The notes below the pieces were generated by a model. The model was given only the letters and a program-made list of their open reading frames with translations, had not been told where the DNA came from and made no database searches. A stretch of DNA of 64,000 bases from Saccharothrix espanaensis DSM 44229 (GTDB lineage Bacteria; Actinomycetota; Actinomycetes; Mycobacteriales; Pseudonocardiaceae), in the NCBI RefSeq assembly GCF_000328705.1, contig NC_019673.1:5766001-5830000 (forward strand). The letters run 5' to 3'. This document shows, piece after piece, positions 26,295 to 36,100 of this stretch (positions are counted from its first letter, which is position 1; each line of letters begins with the position of its first letter). The position numbers and the translations under genes are program-made.

Positions 26295-26456
26295 GTCGGT
26301 AGCCCCACCACGGGTAGGACGTCTCGGGTTCAGCTGTCGATGGCGGTTTCACCGCGCAATGAGCCCAGGGGCCGGCACTCGCGGCCTTGGCTCGGTGGCC
26401 GACCTATGCCACGGTCGTCGGTCGAGCTTCCCCGGACGCCATTGCCGAGCCGGTGG

Positions 26457-26744
26457 TCAAGTGTCGCGTCGTCGCATTGATCGGTACAGCAACCACAGTG
26501 CCAGCGCGACCGGTGTCAGGACCACCCCGAAGAGAATGCCGGCGAACATCTGATAGCCGTGCGGATCGGAGGACACTCCGACGGCGCTGAGCACCGCATT
26601 GCCGACGAGCAGCACGATCACCGCGGTGGTGCAGGCGAATGCGCCGAGCACGAGGCACCGGAGCGCGGTCCGCAGGGCGCTCGCGCGGGCAGGGCGGTCC
26701 GGCATGTCCAAGTTCGGCTCCACGGGTTGGTGTGCCGCCGTCAT
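26457..26744 (-). CDS. Small two-helix membrane protein (95 aa)
   Basis: A 95-residue protein with a polar N-terminus, a first hydrophobic helix at about 31-54 (LVLGAFACTTAVIVLLVGNAV), a short external loop (GVSSDPHGY), a second helix at about 64-86 and a basic cytosolic end (RSMRRRDT). Function is unknown. The ATG at 26744 has only a close AGGG upstream, so the start is moderately secure. No partner gene is apparent; it lies between the WD40 remnant and the secreted-protein pair and is transcribed away from the latter. Confidence 0.55.
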   Translation of the reverse strand: MTAAHQPVEPNLDMPDRPARASALRTALRCLVLGAFACTTAVIVLLVGNAVLSAVGVSSDPHGYQMFAGILFGVVLTPVALALWLLYRSMRRRDT

Positions 26745-27074
26745 CCCTGGGTGTGGGGGCGGTCGGGAACGCTGCTAATTCTGGCGTTGGACGTCCGACG
26801 CGTCCAGCCGGCGGCGATGGCCGAACAGCTTCCGGCAGGTCGGGGATCACAGCCTCATCGGGGTGAGCCTGTGACGACTTCCCGTCGCACACAGACAACC
26901 GCTCCGGGCCGGGTGCACGACCCGGTGCCGCCACCGGGCAGCGTGATGGGGCCGAGCTTGGTCGAGGGGGGCTCCGGCCTGCGAATGGACCCTCGCTGGA
27001 CCGGTGGGCGGGATGCTCCGGCGCGGCACAACACCGCAGAGCCCGGCCGGGCTCGCCACGTGAGGGGGACAACG

Positions 27075-27830
27075 ATGGGAAGTCGATCTGCCGCAACGAG
27101 AACCCGTTCCGCACTGGTGTCGATGGGTTTGGCCGTCGTCTTCGTGCTCGGTTCCACGAGCGCGCCGGCGTACGCCGACACCGAGATCGAAGGCGCGATC
27201 TACAGCCCTGCGGAACTGCAGGTCGGCATCTCGCTGACCGCGTCGGCGCTGGACGCGCTGTCCGTCGACGCGTCGAAGATCGACACGTACATGATGGGCC
27301 AGGTGCCGGCGGAGAACCAGCCGCCGACCGAGACCGCGCCCGACCCGGGCCCCTACCCGGACCCGGACTTCTTGGACGAGCCGGTGCCGGTGCCCGGTGC
27401 GGCGGCGGACGGGCCGACGGTCGCCGCCTACCCGATCTACGAGATCCTCGACCGCTGGAGCGACAAGTACGGCGCGACCAACATCATCCGTCGCGGCTAC
27501 TACGACAGTGCGACCGACAAGGGCTTCGGCAACGACAAGTTCTACTGGAAGCACAACTTGACCCGCGCGGCCGTCAGGACGACCACGAAGTACCCGCGCA
27601 CGCGGTACCACGTGAGCGGGCAGAAGTACCAGTATGAGACCGACGTCTACCACGTGAGGTGCACGGGGTGGGGGCCGTGGCGCAAGTGCAAGATCGTGGA
27701 CAAGAAGGTGGTGCTGGTGAGTCACGACTTCCGCCTGCTCCCCGACCGCAGCTCGTTCGGCGTGGTGACCGCGTACTGCAAGGGCGTCGTATGGTGCCCG
27801 TACTGGGTCAAGGGGGCGCTGAACATCTGA
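27075..27830 (+). CDS. Secreted protein of unknown family
   Basis: A 251-residue protein with a clear Sec signal peptide: basic start, hydrophobic core and an APAYA cleavage site after residue 34. The mature part has a Pro/Asp-rich low-complexity segment (about 75-110). A C-terminal region rich in Tyr, Trp, Lys and Arg follows, with four Cys (VRCTGWGPWRKC and YCKGVVWCPYW), likely two disulfides. I do not recognise the family. The start ATG at 27075 follows a GAGGGGGA Shine-Dalgarno sequence. The next gene begins one base after the stop, so the pair is co-translated; a small secreted toxin, inhibitor or adhesin role is conceivable but unsupported. Confidence 0.65.
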   Translation: MGSRSAATRTRSALVSMGLAVVFVLGSTSAPAYADTEIEGAIYSPAELQVGISLTASALDALSVDASKIDTYMMGQVPAENQPPTETAPDPGPYPDPDFLDEPVPVPGAAADGPTVAAYPIYEILDRWSDKYGATNIIRRGYYDSATDKGFGNDKFYWKHNLTRAAVRTTTKYPRTRYHVSGQKYQYETDVYHVRCTGWGPWRKCKIVDKKVVLVSHDFRLLPDRSSFGVVTAYCKGVVWCPYWVKGALNI

Positions 27831-27831
27831 G

Positions 27832-28416
27832 ATGACGAGCCGGCTGGTGCACCGCGGAGACGCGCGCGGCCTCTTCTTGACCGAGGTCGCCGCCGTGGCC
27901 CGCGCCAACGCCACCCGCGGTCTCGTGCCGGCTCGCCTCCGTTTCGGTGACGGCGACCACCCGGTGGTCGCCGTCACCGCGGCGTTGCCAGGCACTCCAC
28001 CGCACACCGCGCACCTGCCGGTCACCACCGACCGCACGGCGCTGACCGCCGTGCTCGCCGCCGTCCTCGGCCCCTTGGCCCCACCGTCCGACCCGGTCGG
28101 CGACCCTGCCGCTCACCCGTCGCCGCCGCTCGCGGTGCACGCCGAACTGCTCGGCGACCTGGGCGGCTGGGCCGTCGCGCTCACCACCTACGGCCCGCGC
28201 GCCTTCGTGTACACCGAGATCGCCACCGACGGTGCCACCTACGCCCACGTCGACGTCCGCGACGCAACAGGAACGTGCTACCGCACCGTCGAATCGCTCA
28301 CGGCGACGCACCCACCGGTCGCCACGCCACACTCCATAGTGGACTGGATAGTGGCCGGCAAGGGCCACCGGACCCCGTCCGGACTCGTCGTCTTCGACCG
28401 ACAGCCCTTCCGATGA
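27832..28416 (+). CDS. Hypothetical protein coupled to the secreted protein
   Basis: A 194-residue soluble protein with no signal peptide and no recognised family. It starts with RLVHRGDARGLFLTEVAAVARA, has a central Pro-rich segment (about 85-100) and a beta-rich second half (AVALTTYGPRAFVYTEIATDG). Its ATG lies one base after the stop of the secreted-protein gene, implying coupled translation and a shared job. By arrangement it could be a cytosolic partner or immunity protein for the secreted product, which is inference only. Confidence 0.6.
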   Translation: MTSRLVHRGDARGLFLTEVAAVARANATRGLVPARLRFGDGDHPVVAVTAALPGTPPHTAHLPVTTDRTALTAVLAAVLGPLAPPSDPVGDPAAHPSPPLAVHAELLGDLGGWAVALTTYGPRAFVYTEIATDGATYAHVDVRDATGTCYRTVESLTATHPPVATPHSIVDWIVAGKGHRTPSGLVVFDRQPFR

Positions 28417-28494
28417 CCGCGCGCATCCGAACGCACACACCGCACCGGCCCACCTGAGCGCGCACTCCGTGTTCTGCGGGCGGTTCCACCCCGG

Positions 28495-28862
28495 TTGCCC
28501 CATGTTACGGCTTACAAGCGCTTCGCCGCCGGGGAGAAGGTCCCGGGCCGCAAGCCGCACATCGTCGTGGACACCGTGGGCCTGCTGGTGGCCGTGTTGG
28601 CGACGCCGGCGTCGACGCAGGACCGGGTCGCCGCCCGCAGTCTGCTGCGCCGCATGCGTGAGACCGGCGGCGAACGGGTGTCGTTGGTGTGGGCCGACGG
28701 CGGCTACACCGGCCCTCTGCTCGACTGGGCACGAACGACCTTCGCCTGGTGATGGAGATCGTTCGACGTCCCGACCTGCCGTACTCCACCGTGCTGCCCC
28801 GAAGGTGGCTGGTGGAGCGGACTCTGGCCTGGATCGCCGGCCGCCGACTCGCCCGACCCCCA
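28495..28862 (+). mobile_element. IS5-family transposase remnant
   Basis: The frame from 28495 gives the DDE transposase segment GEKVPGRKPHIVVDTVGLL, then a VWADGGYTG motif carrying the second catalytic Asp. After a frameshift near 28725 the adjacent frame continues with EIVRRPD and PRRWLVERTLAW, which includes the final Glu region. The N-terminal third and the terminal inverted repeats are missing, and the element cannot be active. It sits between the secreted-protein pair and the next SARP regulator and marks a past insertion or rearrangement point. Confidence 0.8.
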
Positions 28863-28880
28863 CAGCTCCGAAACGGACGC

Positions 28881-31800
28881 TCAGATCCGTGCCGACAGCC
28901 GGGTGTCGTGCGGGATGCCGGTCAGCGGCGACAACAGGTGTCGGGCTGCCTCGGTGTGCCGATCCGCCGTGGTCGGGTCATCCTCGTGACGGGCGGCCTC
29001 CGCCATGAGCAGCAGGGCTCGCGCCTCGCCCAGGCGGTGGCCCGTCCGGACGTGGATGGAGTGCGCTCGTGCCGCGTGGTCGGCGCCGACCCGGTGGTCA
29101 CCCAGGCGCAGGTGGGTCGCGCCGAGCACGGCGTGCGCCTGTGCCTCGTGGTGCCGGTGGCCGGTCTCGCGGGCGAGGCTGAGCGCGTCGGTGGCGTCGC
29201 GGACGGCGGGCACGAGGTCGTCCCGGTGGTGGTGCACCGTCGCGAGCCCGAGCAGCGCGTCGAGTCGTCCCTGCAGGTATCGGGAGTTGTCGGCGGAGGT
29301 GAGGGCCTGGCTGTGCCACGCCGCCGCGTCGTCGTACCGGGACCGGAGGCAGTGCACCGCCGCGAGGGTGTTCTCGATGTCGGTCGCGACGACGTGGTGC
29401 CCCTTGCCCGCGTCGGCGGCCTCGTCGAGCAGGTCGAGCGCGCCTTGGTGGTCGCCGCGCAAGGCGGCCAGCCGGGCGCGCAGTTCCAGGCACCAGGCCG
29501 CTTCGTGGTGTGCCGGGTTCCGCCGGAGGTTCGCGGCGACGAGTCCGACCAGGTCGTCCACCTTCGCCAGGTCGCCCAGGTGCAGGTAGGTCTCGGCCAG
29601 GCACAGCAGCGCCTCGGCACGGCCGCGCTCGCGACCTGGCGCGTTCTGCACGGCGAGCGCCCTGGTGAGGTGGCCGATGGCGTCGGCCGGGTGGCCGAGC
29701 TTGAGCGCGGTGGCTCCCAGGTTGACCAGGACGGTGTCGGCGTTCAGGTCGCCGGTGGTGTCGGCGGCGGCGATCTCGTCGGCCCGGCTCAGCAGGTCGA
29801 ACGCCCTGGGCAGCGGGCCGGCGTAGTAGTGCAGCAGGCCGAGGTTGGACAGCGCGGTGATCTCGCCCCGCGACCACCGGGCCGCGGTCGCCCCGGCCAG
29901 GGCCGACTCGAAGTGCTCGACCGCTGCCCTGTGCTCGCCCTGGACCAGGGCGAGCAGTCCGGCGCTGTTGTGCATCGCGGACATCGCGTGCGGGTGGCCG
30001 TCGGCTTCTGCGGCGGGCAGGGCGCAGTCGATCACGGTGGACCACTGCGCGGTGTTCCCGCGCAGGAAGTACCCCTTCAGCGCGTCGGCCAGGTGCCAGG
30101 CGAGGCCGCGGTGACCGCGGACCGCCGCCAGCCGCGCGATCGCCGTGATGTCGAGCGCTTCCGCCGTGAGCCAGTCCAGCGCGGCCGTGGCACTCTCGAA
30201 GTGCACGGGCTCGTGACCGACCCAGTCGGCGCTGCCCGGCAGGCGCGGCCTCCCGGCGTCGAGACTGTCCGCAGCGCTGTCGACCGCGATCGCGTACCAC
30301 GTGAACAGGCGTCGCAGCGCGTCGTCCGCGTCGGCGACCGCCCGGTCGGCGGCGTAGAGGCGGTGCAGGTCGTGCAGCGCGTAGCGGCCGTGAGCGGGCT
30401 GTTCCACCAGGTTCGCCGCCACCAGTGCCCGCAGCCCCTGCTCGGCCTCGGTGTGGCCGATGTCGGCGAGTGCGGCGACGGCGGGCGCGGTCACGTCCGG
30501 TCCGGGCACCATCCCGATCAGGCGGAACAGCCGCTGCGCCAGCGGTTCCTGCAACGCGTAGGACAGGTCGACGGCAGCGGCGACCGCTGCGGTCGGATCG
30601 CCCTGCACCTCCAAGGCGGCGAGCCGGTCACCGGCTGCCAGCGCGGTGACGTAGTCGCTGATGGAACGCGCGGGCTGGGCGGCCAGGTGCGCGGCGGCGA
30701 TGCGGAGCGCGAGCGGCAGACCTCCGCACAACGCCACCAGGTCGCCCACTGCCTCGGGTGCCCCGGCCACGCGCGCCGCACCGGCGATCCGGGAGAGCAC
30801 CTCCCGGGCGTCCTCGGGACCGAGCACGTCCAAGCGCAGTTGGCGCGCGCCTTCGTGGGCCACCAGGCCGTCGAGCCGGTTCCGGCTGGTGATCAGGACC
30901 GTGCAGGCCGGTGTGCCGGGCAGCAGCGGGCGGACCTGGCCCACGTCCACGGCGTCGTCGAGCACGATCAACAAGCGCCGCCCGGCCAAGGCAGAGCGGT
31001 AGACCGACGCCGCGGCGTCCAGGCTGGCGGGTCTTCTGGTGGGGTCGACGTCGAGCGCTTGCAGCAGCTGCTCCAGCGCCTGCCGCGCGGTCAGCGGCAC
31101 GTCCGCGCCGTGCCCCCGGAGGTTCACGAACAGCTGCCCGTCGGGAAAGCCGGAACGGTTGCGGTGCGCCCAGTGCAGCGCCGACGCGGTCTTGCCCACG
31201 CCCGGAGCACCGGTGAGGACGTGCACCACGCCACCGGTCGGTGCGTCGATGGCGCGCAGCACCTCGACACGCCCGACGAAGTCGCGCGGCGCGGCGGGCA
31301 ACTGCGCGATGGCGGCGGGTGGTCGCGGGGCCGAGGCGTCGACGTCGTGGTTCAGCACGTCGGAGTGCAGTCGGCGCAGCTCGGTGCCCGGCAGCACGCC
31401 CAGCTCGCGGTCCAGCGCCGCCCTGGCGTCCTCGTAGACGACCAGGGCTTCCGTCGAACGGCCTTGCTGGTGCAACGCGGTCATCAGGATGCACCGCAGC
31501 CGCTCCCGCAACGGGTGTTCGGCGACGAGCCCGCGCAGCGCGGCGATCGCGTCGTCGTGCCGCCCGACCGCGACGAGGGCTTGCGCCAGGCGTTCCTGGG
31601 CGGTGAGCCGCTGCTCGGCGAGCCGCGCGCGGACCGCGTCCACGTCGGTGCCCGACAACTCCTCGAACGGCTCGCCCCGCCACAGCGACAGCGCCTCCGC
31701 CAACACCTCGACCGCCTGACAGTGCCTGCCGGCCGTCAACTCGCGGTAGCCACGGGCGGCCGAGTCCTCGAACAGGTAGACGTCCACCTCGTCGCGCGCC

Positions 31801-32084
31801 ACCTGCAAGCGGTAGCCGTCCGGGTCACGGGCGATCCGCCGGGACGTATCACCGCCCGGCCCCATCAGGCGACGCAGGTTCCACACGTAGGTCTTGATGT
31901 TCCCGGCTGCCGACGACGGCGGGCCGTCCTCCCAGAGGGCGTCCACGAGCTGCTCGACGCGCACGGACTCGTTGGCGTGCAGCAGGAGCCGGGACAGCAG
32001 AACCCGCTGCTTCCGCGCCGCCGGCACCACCGGACTCCCGTCGGCACCCTCGAACTCCAGGCTGCCCAGCACACGTAACAGCAT
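28881..32084 (-). CDS. SARP-BTAD-NB-ARC-TPR transcriptional regulator
   Basis: A 1067-residue AfsR-type regulator. Residues 1-95 are the winged-helix SARP domain (LRVLGSLEFEGADG, RVLLSRLLLHANESV, IKTYVWNLRRLM). About 97-245 is BTAD. NB-ARC follows with Walker A TGAPGVGKTA (291-300), Walker B RLLIVLDDA and a TVLITSRNRL motif, then a winged helix (RYALHDLHRLYAAD) and an extended C-terminal TPR region of roughly 400 residues. ATG at 32084 has a strong GAGGGGGAA Shine-Dalgarno sequence. It is divergent from another SARP giant across 1.1 kb. Such proteins activate secondary-metabolism genes; no biosynthetic cluster is inside this window, so its target is unknown. Confidence 0.88.
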   Translation of the reverse strand: MLLRVLGSLEFEGADGSPVVPAARKQRVLLSRLLLHANESVRVEQLVDALWEDGPPSSAAGNIKTYVWNLRRLMGPGGDTSRRIARDPDGYRLQVARDEVDVYLFEDSAARGYRELTAGRHCQAVEVLAEALSLWRGEPFEELSGTDVDAVRARLAEQRLTAQERLAQALVAVGRHDDAIAALRGLVAEHPLRERLRCILMTALHQQGRSTEALVVYEDARAALDRELGVLPGTELRRLHSDVLNHDVDASAPRPPAAIAQLPAAPRDFVGRVEVLRAIDAPTGGVVHVLTGAPGVGKTASALHWAHRNRSGFPDGQLFVNLRGHGADVPLTARQALEQLLQALDVDPTRRPASLDAAASVYRSALAGRRLLIVLDDAVDVGQVRPLLPGTPACTVLITSRNRLDGLVAHEGARQLRLDVLGPEDAREVLSRIAGAARVAGAPEAVGDLVALCGGLPLALRIAAAHLAAQPARSISDYVTALAAGDRLAALEVQGDPTAAVAAAVDLSYALQEPLAQRLFRLIGMVPGPDVTAPAVAALADIGHTEAEQGLRALVAANLVEQPAHGRYALHDLHRLYAADRAVADADDALRRLFTWYAIAVDSAADSLDAGRPRLPGSADWVGHEPVHFESATAALDWLTAEALDITAIARLAAVRGHRGLAWHLADALKGYFLRGNTAQWSTVIDCALPAAEADGHPHAMSAMHNSAGLLALVQGEHRAAVEHFESALAGATAARWSRGEITALSNLGLLHYYAGPLPRAFDLLSRADEIAAADTTGDLNADTVLVNLGATALKLGHPADAIGHLTRALAVQNAPGRERGRAEALLCLAETYLHLGDLAKVDDLVGLVAANLRRNPAHHEAAWCLELRARLAALRGDHQGALDLLDEAADAGKGHHVVATDIENTLAAVHCLRSRYDDAAAWHSQALTSADNSRYLQGRLDALLGLATVHHHRDDLVPAVRDATDALSLARETGHRHHEAQAHAVLGATHLRLGDHRVGADHAARAHSIHVRTGHRLGEARALLLMAEAARHEDDPTTADRHTEAARHLLSPLTGIPHDTRLSARI

Positions 32085-33182
32085 CGACACTTCCCCCTCG
32101 GGTCGGCGGCGCGAACCGCCCCTCCCTCGACTTCGCGAACCGGGCGACGGTGCTTCCGCCCAATCCAGCCTCGCGCGCAGCGCCACAACGCACAACTGTG
32201 GAAAGCGCCGATCGGACGTTCGGACGTGTGGTGGCGTTCGCACAGCCACCGGGCGTCCGTCTCCGGGCGTTGGCGGTGCCGCACGCGAAGACCTCGGTGA
32301 GCCGGCCGCTCGCGGCGTCGGCGGACGTTCCTCGGCGGATCCGAGTCTCTTCGACCGCCGCTCAAAATCACGATGGCTGCGCCGTTCATGGGATCCCCTT
32401 CACCAGCTCTCAGCCGAGACGGGCAGCGGCGCTTCCCACCATGGCGCTGTTTCCCTGTAGAGGTCCGGAAGGCGTTCACGCTCGGGTGCCAGTTCTCCGC
32501 CGTGCGCAGTGGAGCAGTCCCGGCCACACCCTGCCGCGAGGCGGAAGGAGTGCCCGGTGCAGGTAGCGGGCGCTTCAGGTTCGGCCTCCACGAGGTAGTG
32601 GCGGTACGCCCAATCGGGGGCCGGACGTGAGGGATCGTGCGAAATCACAGCCGAACAGCCGAACAGCTTCGTCCTCAATGGACGGATCAACGTGATGCAG
32701 CCTGTCAAGGGGAATTGTTTCCGGGACGATGACAAGAGTCTCGGACGTCGTTAGCGTCGTCGTCATGTCATGTCACGCGTTCGACCACCGGGCGCTCCCC
32801 GACCGTGGACGCGGTACCGGTATTCGCAGGTCAACCGTTCTTTGGACGGTTCGACCGCCGACTTAACCCCACGTCGGACGAAGCCACCACGAACGCGTGG
32901 ATACCGCCCATTAGACAGGTATAGCTGTGGAATGCGACACAATGGGTCAATGTGAATGAGTGACGGTTTGTGCGGACGGCTCGGCGAAGAGCGTCACACG
33001 GCGGTGACGACGTGGTTCATGCCCTGTCGCCCGTCCGGCGAGCCGGGGTGACCGGACCGGAATCGCTCCCGCACGTGGCCGGACGGCCCCTTGCGCGGGT
33101 GAGCGGACGACCACGCGGTTCGGTCGGGCCGGGGCGCTGGGAGACGTGGCCCCGCCCGGCCACAGGAGGAGGATCGGACGGG
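32085..33182. other. 1.1-kb divergent regulatory region between two SARP genes
   Basis: Only one weak small ORF (32575-32766) is seen here. The part from about 32640 to 32960 is distinctly less GC-rich than the surroundings, contains a TTGACC-type box (near 32828 on the minus strand) and several direct CGGTTCGACC/GACGGTTCGACC-like repeats near 32830-32860. SARP proteins bind direct heptameric repeats, so this region is a good candidate for control of one or both flanking regulators. Confidence 0.4.
32575..32766 (-). CDS. Possible 63-aa small protein
   Basis: A 63-residue ORF with a Thr-rich N-terminus (TTTLTTSETLVIVPETIP), an acidic central helix-like part (DPSIEDEAVRLFGCDF) and a Gly/Pro/Arg C-terminus. 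The composition is more protein-like than other frames here. However, no convincing Shine-Dalgarno sequence precedes the ATG at 32766 and no family is recognised. It lies in the lower-GC region between the two SARP genes. It could be a genuine small gene, a peptide precursor or chance. Confidence 0.25.
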   Translation of the reverse strand: MTTTLTTSETLVIVPETIPLDRLHHVDPSIEDEAVRLFGCDFARSLTSGPRLGVPPLPRGGRT

Positions 33183-36100
33183 ATGACCGCGGGACAAGCG
33201 CTTCGGGTCGCGTTGCTGGGGCCGGTGCGCGCCTGGACCGGTGCGCGCGAGGTCGCGCTCGGCTCTGCCCGCCAGCGCGGCGTGTTCGCCGTGCTGGCGC
33301 TGCGGCCGGGCACGACCGTGCGGCGGGACGAGCTGATCAGGGCCGTGTGGGGCGACGACGCGCCGGCCACCGCCGAGGGCAGCGTCTACACCTACGTCTC
33401 CGTGCTGCGCAAGGCGTTGGAGCCGGAACGGCCGCGCGGCACGCCGTCCCGGCTGCTGGAGTCGGTCGGCGCGGGCTACCGGCTGGTGCTCGACCCGGCG
33501 GCGTCGGACGTGGCCGAGTTCGAGTCGCTGCGGCGGCGGGCGCGCGACGAGCTCGACGGCGGCACGCCGGAGGTGGCGTTGCGGTCGCTGGACGAGGCGC
33601 TGGCGCTGTGGCGGGGCATCCCGATGACGGGGCTGGAGGGCCCGTTCGTGCACGCGCGACGGCTGCGGCTCGCCGAGGCCCGGACGTCGGCGCGGGAGCT
33701 GTGGGCGGAGGCGGCGCTGGCCGCCGGGGCGCACCCGGAGGTGATCGCCGAGCTCGGTGCGCTGGTCACCGAGGAACCCCTGCGGGAGCGCGCGCGGGAG
33801 CTGCTGATGTCGGCGCTGGTCCGGGCCGGGCGCGGCGCGGAGGCGCTGGAGGTGTTCCGCGAGGCCCGGCAGGTGCTGCGGGCCGAACTCGACGTCGAAC
33901 CGGGTCCCGGGCTGCGCGCCGCGCACGAGCGGGCGCTGGGCGTGGTGCCGGCGTCGCCCGCACCCCGGCCGGAACCCGCGCCGGCCAGGCGTGCGGAGCC
34001 GGTGCTGCTCGGGCGGGCCGACGAGGTGGCGGCGGTGCTCGACGTGGTCGGCGACCTCGCCGCCGGGCGGGGCCGGGCACTGTGGATCGAGGGCGAGCTG
34101 GGCATCGGCAAGTCGGCCCTGCTCGACGTGGCGCTGGCGCGGGCGTCCGCCGCCGGGCACCAGGTGGCGCACGCCGTCGCCGACCAGCTCAGCGCCCGGC
34201 TGCCGCTCCAGTCCGCCGTGGACTGCCTGGGCGTGGACGTGGACTCGCCCGACCCCCGGCGGTCCGCGGCCGCGCAGGCGTTGCGGGACCGCAGGCCCGC
34301 CGCCGGGTCGGTCTTCGCCGCCGCCGACCCGACCGCGCAGGCCGCCGGCCGGCTGGCGGCCCTGGTGGAGCAGCTCTGCGCGGACGGGCCGCTCGTGCTG
34401 GCGCTGGACGACCTGCAGTGGGCCGACGACGACAGCGTGGAGCTGTGGCGCAAGCTCGCCGCCGGCACCCGGCGGCTGCCCCTGCTGCTGATCGTCGCCG
34501 CGCGCCCGGTGCCCCGGCGGCCGGGGGTGGTGCGGCTGCGGCGGGACGTGACGTCCGGCGGCGGCGCGGTGCTCGACCTGGCGCCGCTGACCGACACCGC
34601 CGTGGCGGGGATCGTGGCCGGGCTGGTCGGCGGCGAACCCGGCCCGGGGCTGCGCCGGATCGCCGGGTGGGCGGGCGGCAACCCGCTCTACGCGCGGGAG
34701 GTGGCCGACACGCTGGTGCGCGAGCACGCCGTCCGGTTCGACACCGGGCTGGCGGACGTGTCGCCGGACGTGCTGGACCGCGCTCCCCCGTCGCTGGTGT
34801 CCGCGGTGACCGACCGGCTGGACTTCCTGTCCACGCCGACCCGGGAGGTGCTGCGGTTCGCGGCGCTGCTGGGCGGCGAGTTCGCGGTGGGCGACCTGGC
34901 GGTGGTGCTGGGCAGACCGGTGCCGGTGCTGCTGCCCGCGTTCACCGAGGCCATCGCGGCGGGCGTGCTGCGCGGCGCGGGGCCGCGCGTGGCGTTCCGG
35001 CACCCGCTGATCCGCCAGGCGCTCTACGACGGCACGTCGGCGGCCGTGCGCACGGCCCTGCACCAGCAGGCCGCCCAGGCGCTGGCCGCCGCCGGCGCGC
35101 CGGTCGAGCACGTGGCCGGGCAGCTGCTCGCCACGTCGGACGGGCTCGGGTCGTGGGCGGTCCCCTGGCTGGTGACGCGGGCGCCCGCGCTGGTGCACCG
35201 GGCGCCGCTGGTGGCCGTCGAACTGCTGAACCGGGGCCTGCGCGGCACGGACGACCCGGTGCTCACCGCGTACCTGGGCAACGCGCTGTTCCGGCTCGGC
35301 CACGACGCCGAGGCCGAGGAGCAGACCCGGCGCGCGCTGCCCCGCCTGCGCGACCCGGACCGGATCGCCGAAGCGCGGTGGACGCTGGCCTACGTGCCGT
35401 TCCGCGCCTCACGCCCGCAGGACGCGTTGGCGGCGCTGGACGAGGCGCTGGCCGACCCGGTGCTGACCGACGCGTGGCGGGCCCGGCTGCTGTCGCTGCT
35501 GGCGCTGGTGCAGCGGGCCGGGGTGGGCGACCTGGACGCGGCGGAGGTCAGCGCGCGGCGGGCCATCGAGGCGGGCAGGCGCGGTGGTGACCCGTTCGCC
35601 GTCGGGCAGGCCCTGGAGGTGCTCTGGCAGGTCGACGTGGTCCGCCGGGACTACGTGCGCGCGGTCGGGTACCTGGACCAGGCGCTGGAGGTCGTCGGCA
35701 GCGACCCGGGCCTCACCGACCTGCGGCTGGTGCTGCTGGACAACCGGGTGTTCACCCTCCAGTGCCTGGACCGGCTGGAGGAGGCGACCGAGACGCTGCG
35801 GCTGGCGTTCGCCGCGACCGGACCGGGCACCCCCGTGACGAGCCTGCACGTGGGCACCGCCGTGCACCGGTTCTGGCTGGGCGACTGGGACGACGCCGTG
35901 GCACGGCTGGAGGGCGTCCTGGTCGAGGACCCGGAACTGACCGGTTTCGGGCTGCGCGAAGGCGGCCCGGTGCTGCTGCACGGGGTGCTCGCGCTGATCG
36001 CCGCGCACCGCGACGACGAAACCCGGTTGCGGGCGCACCTCGCGGCCGGCAGCGAGATCCCCCTGGTGACCGTCGCCTACCGGGAGAACTGCGACTTCCT

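Noticed and set aside
28689..32078. Rightward 1129-aa open frame
   Set aside because: Antisense of the second SARP giant. Only its first ~40 residues are meaningful, as the end of the IS5-type transposase remnant.
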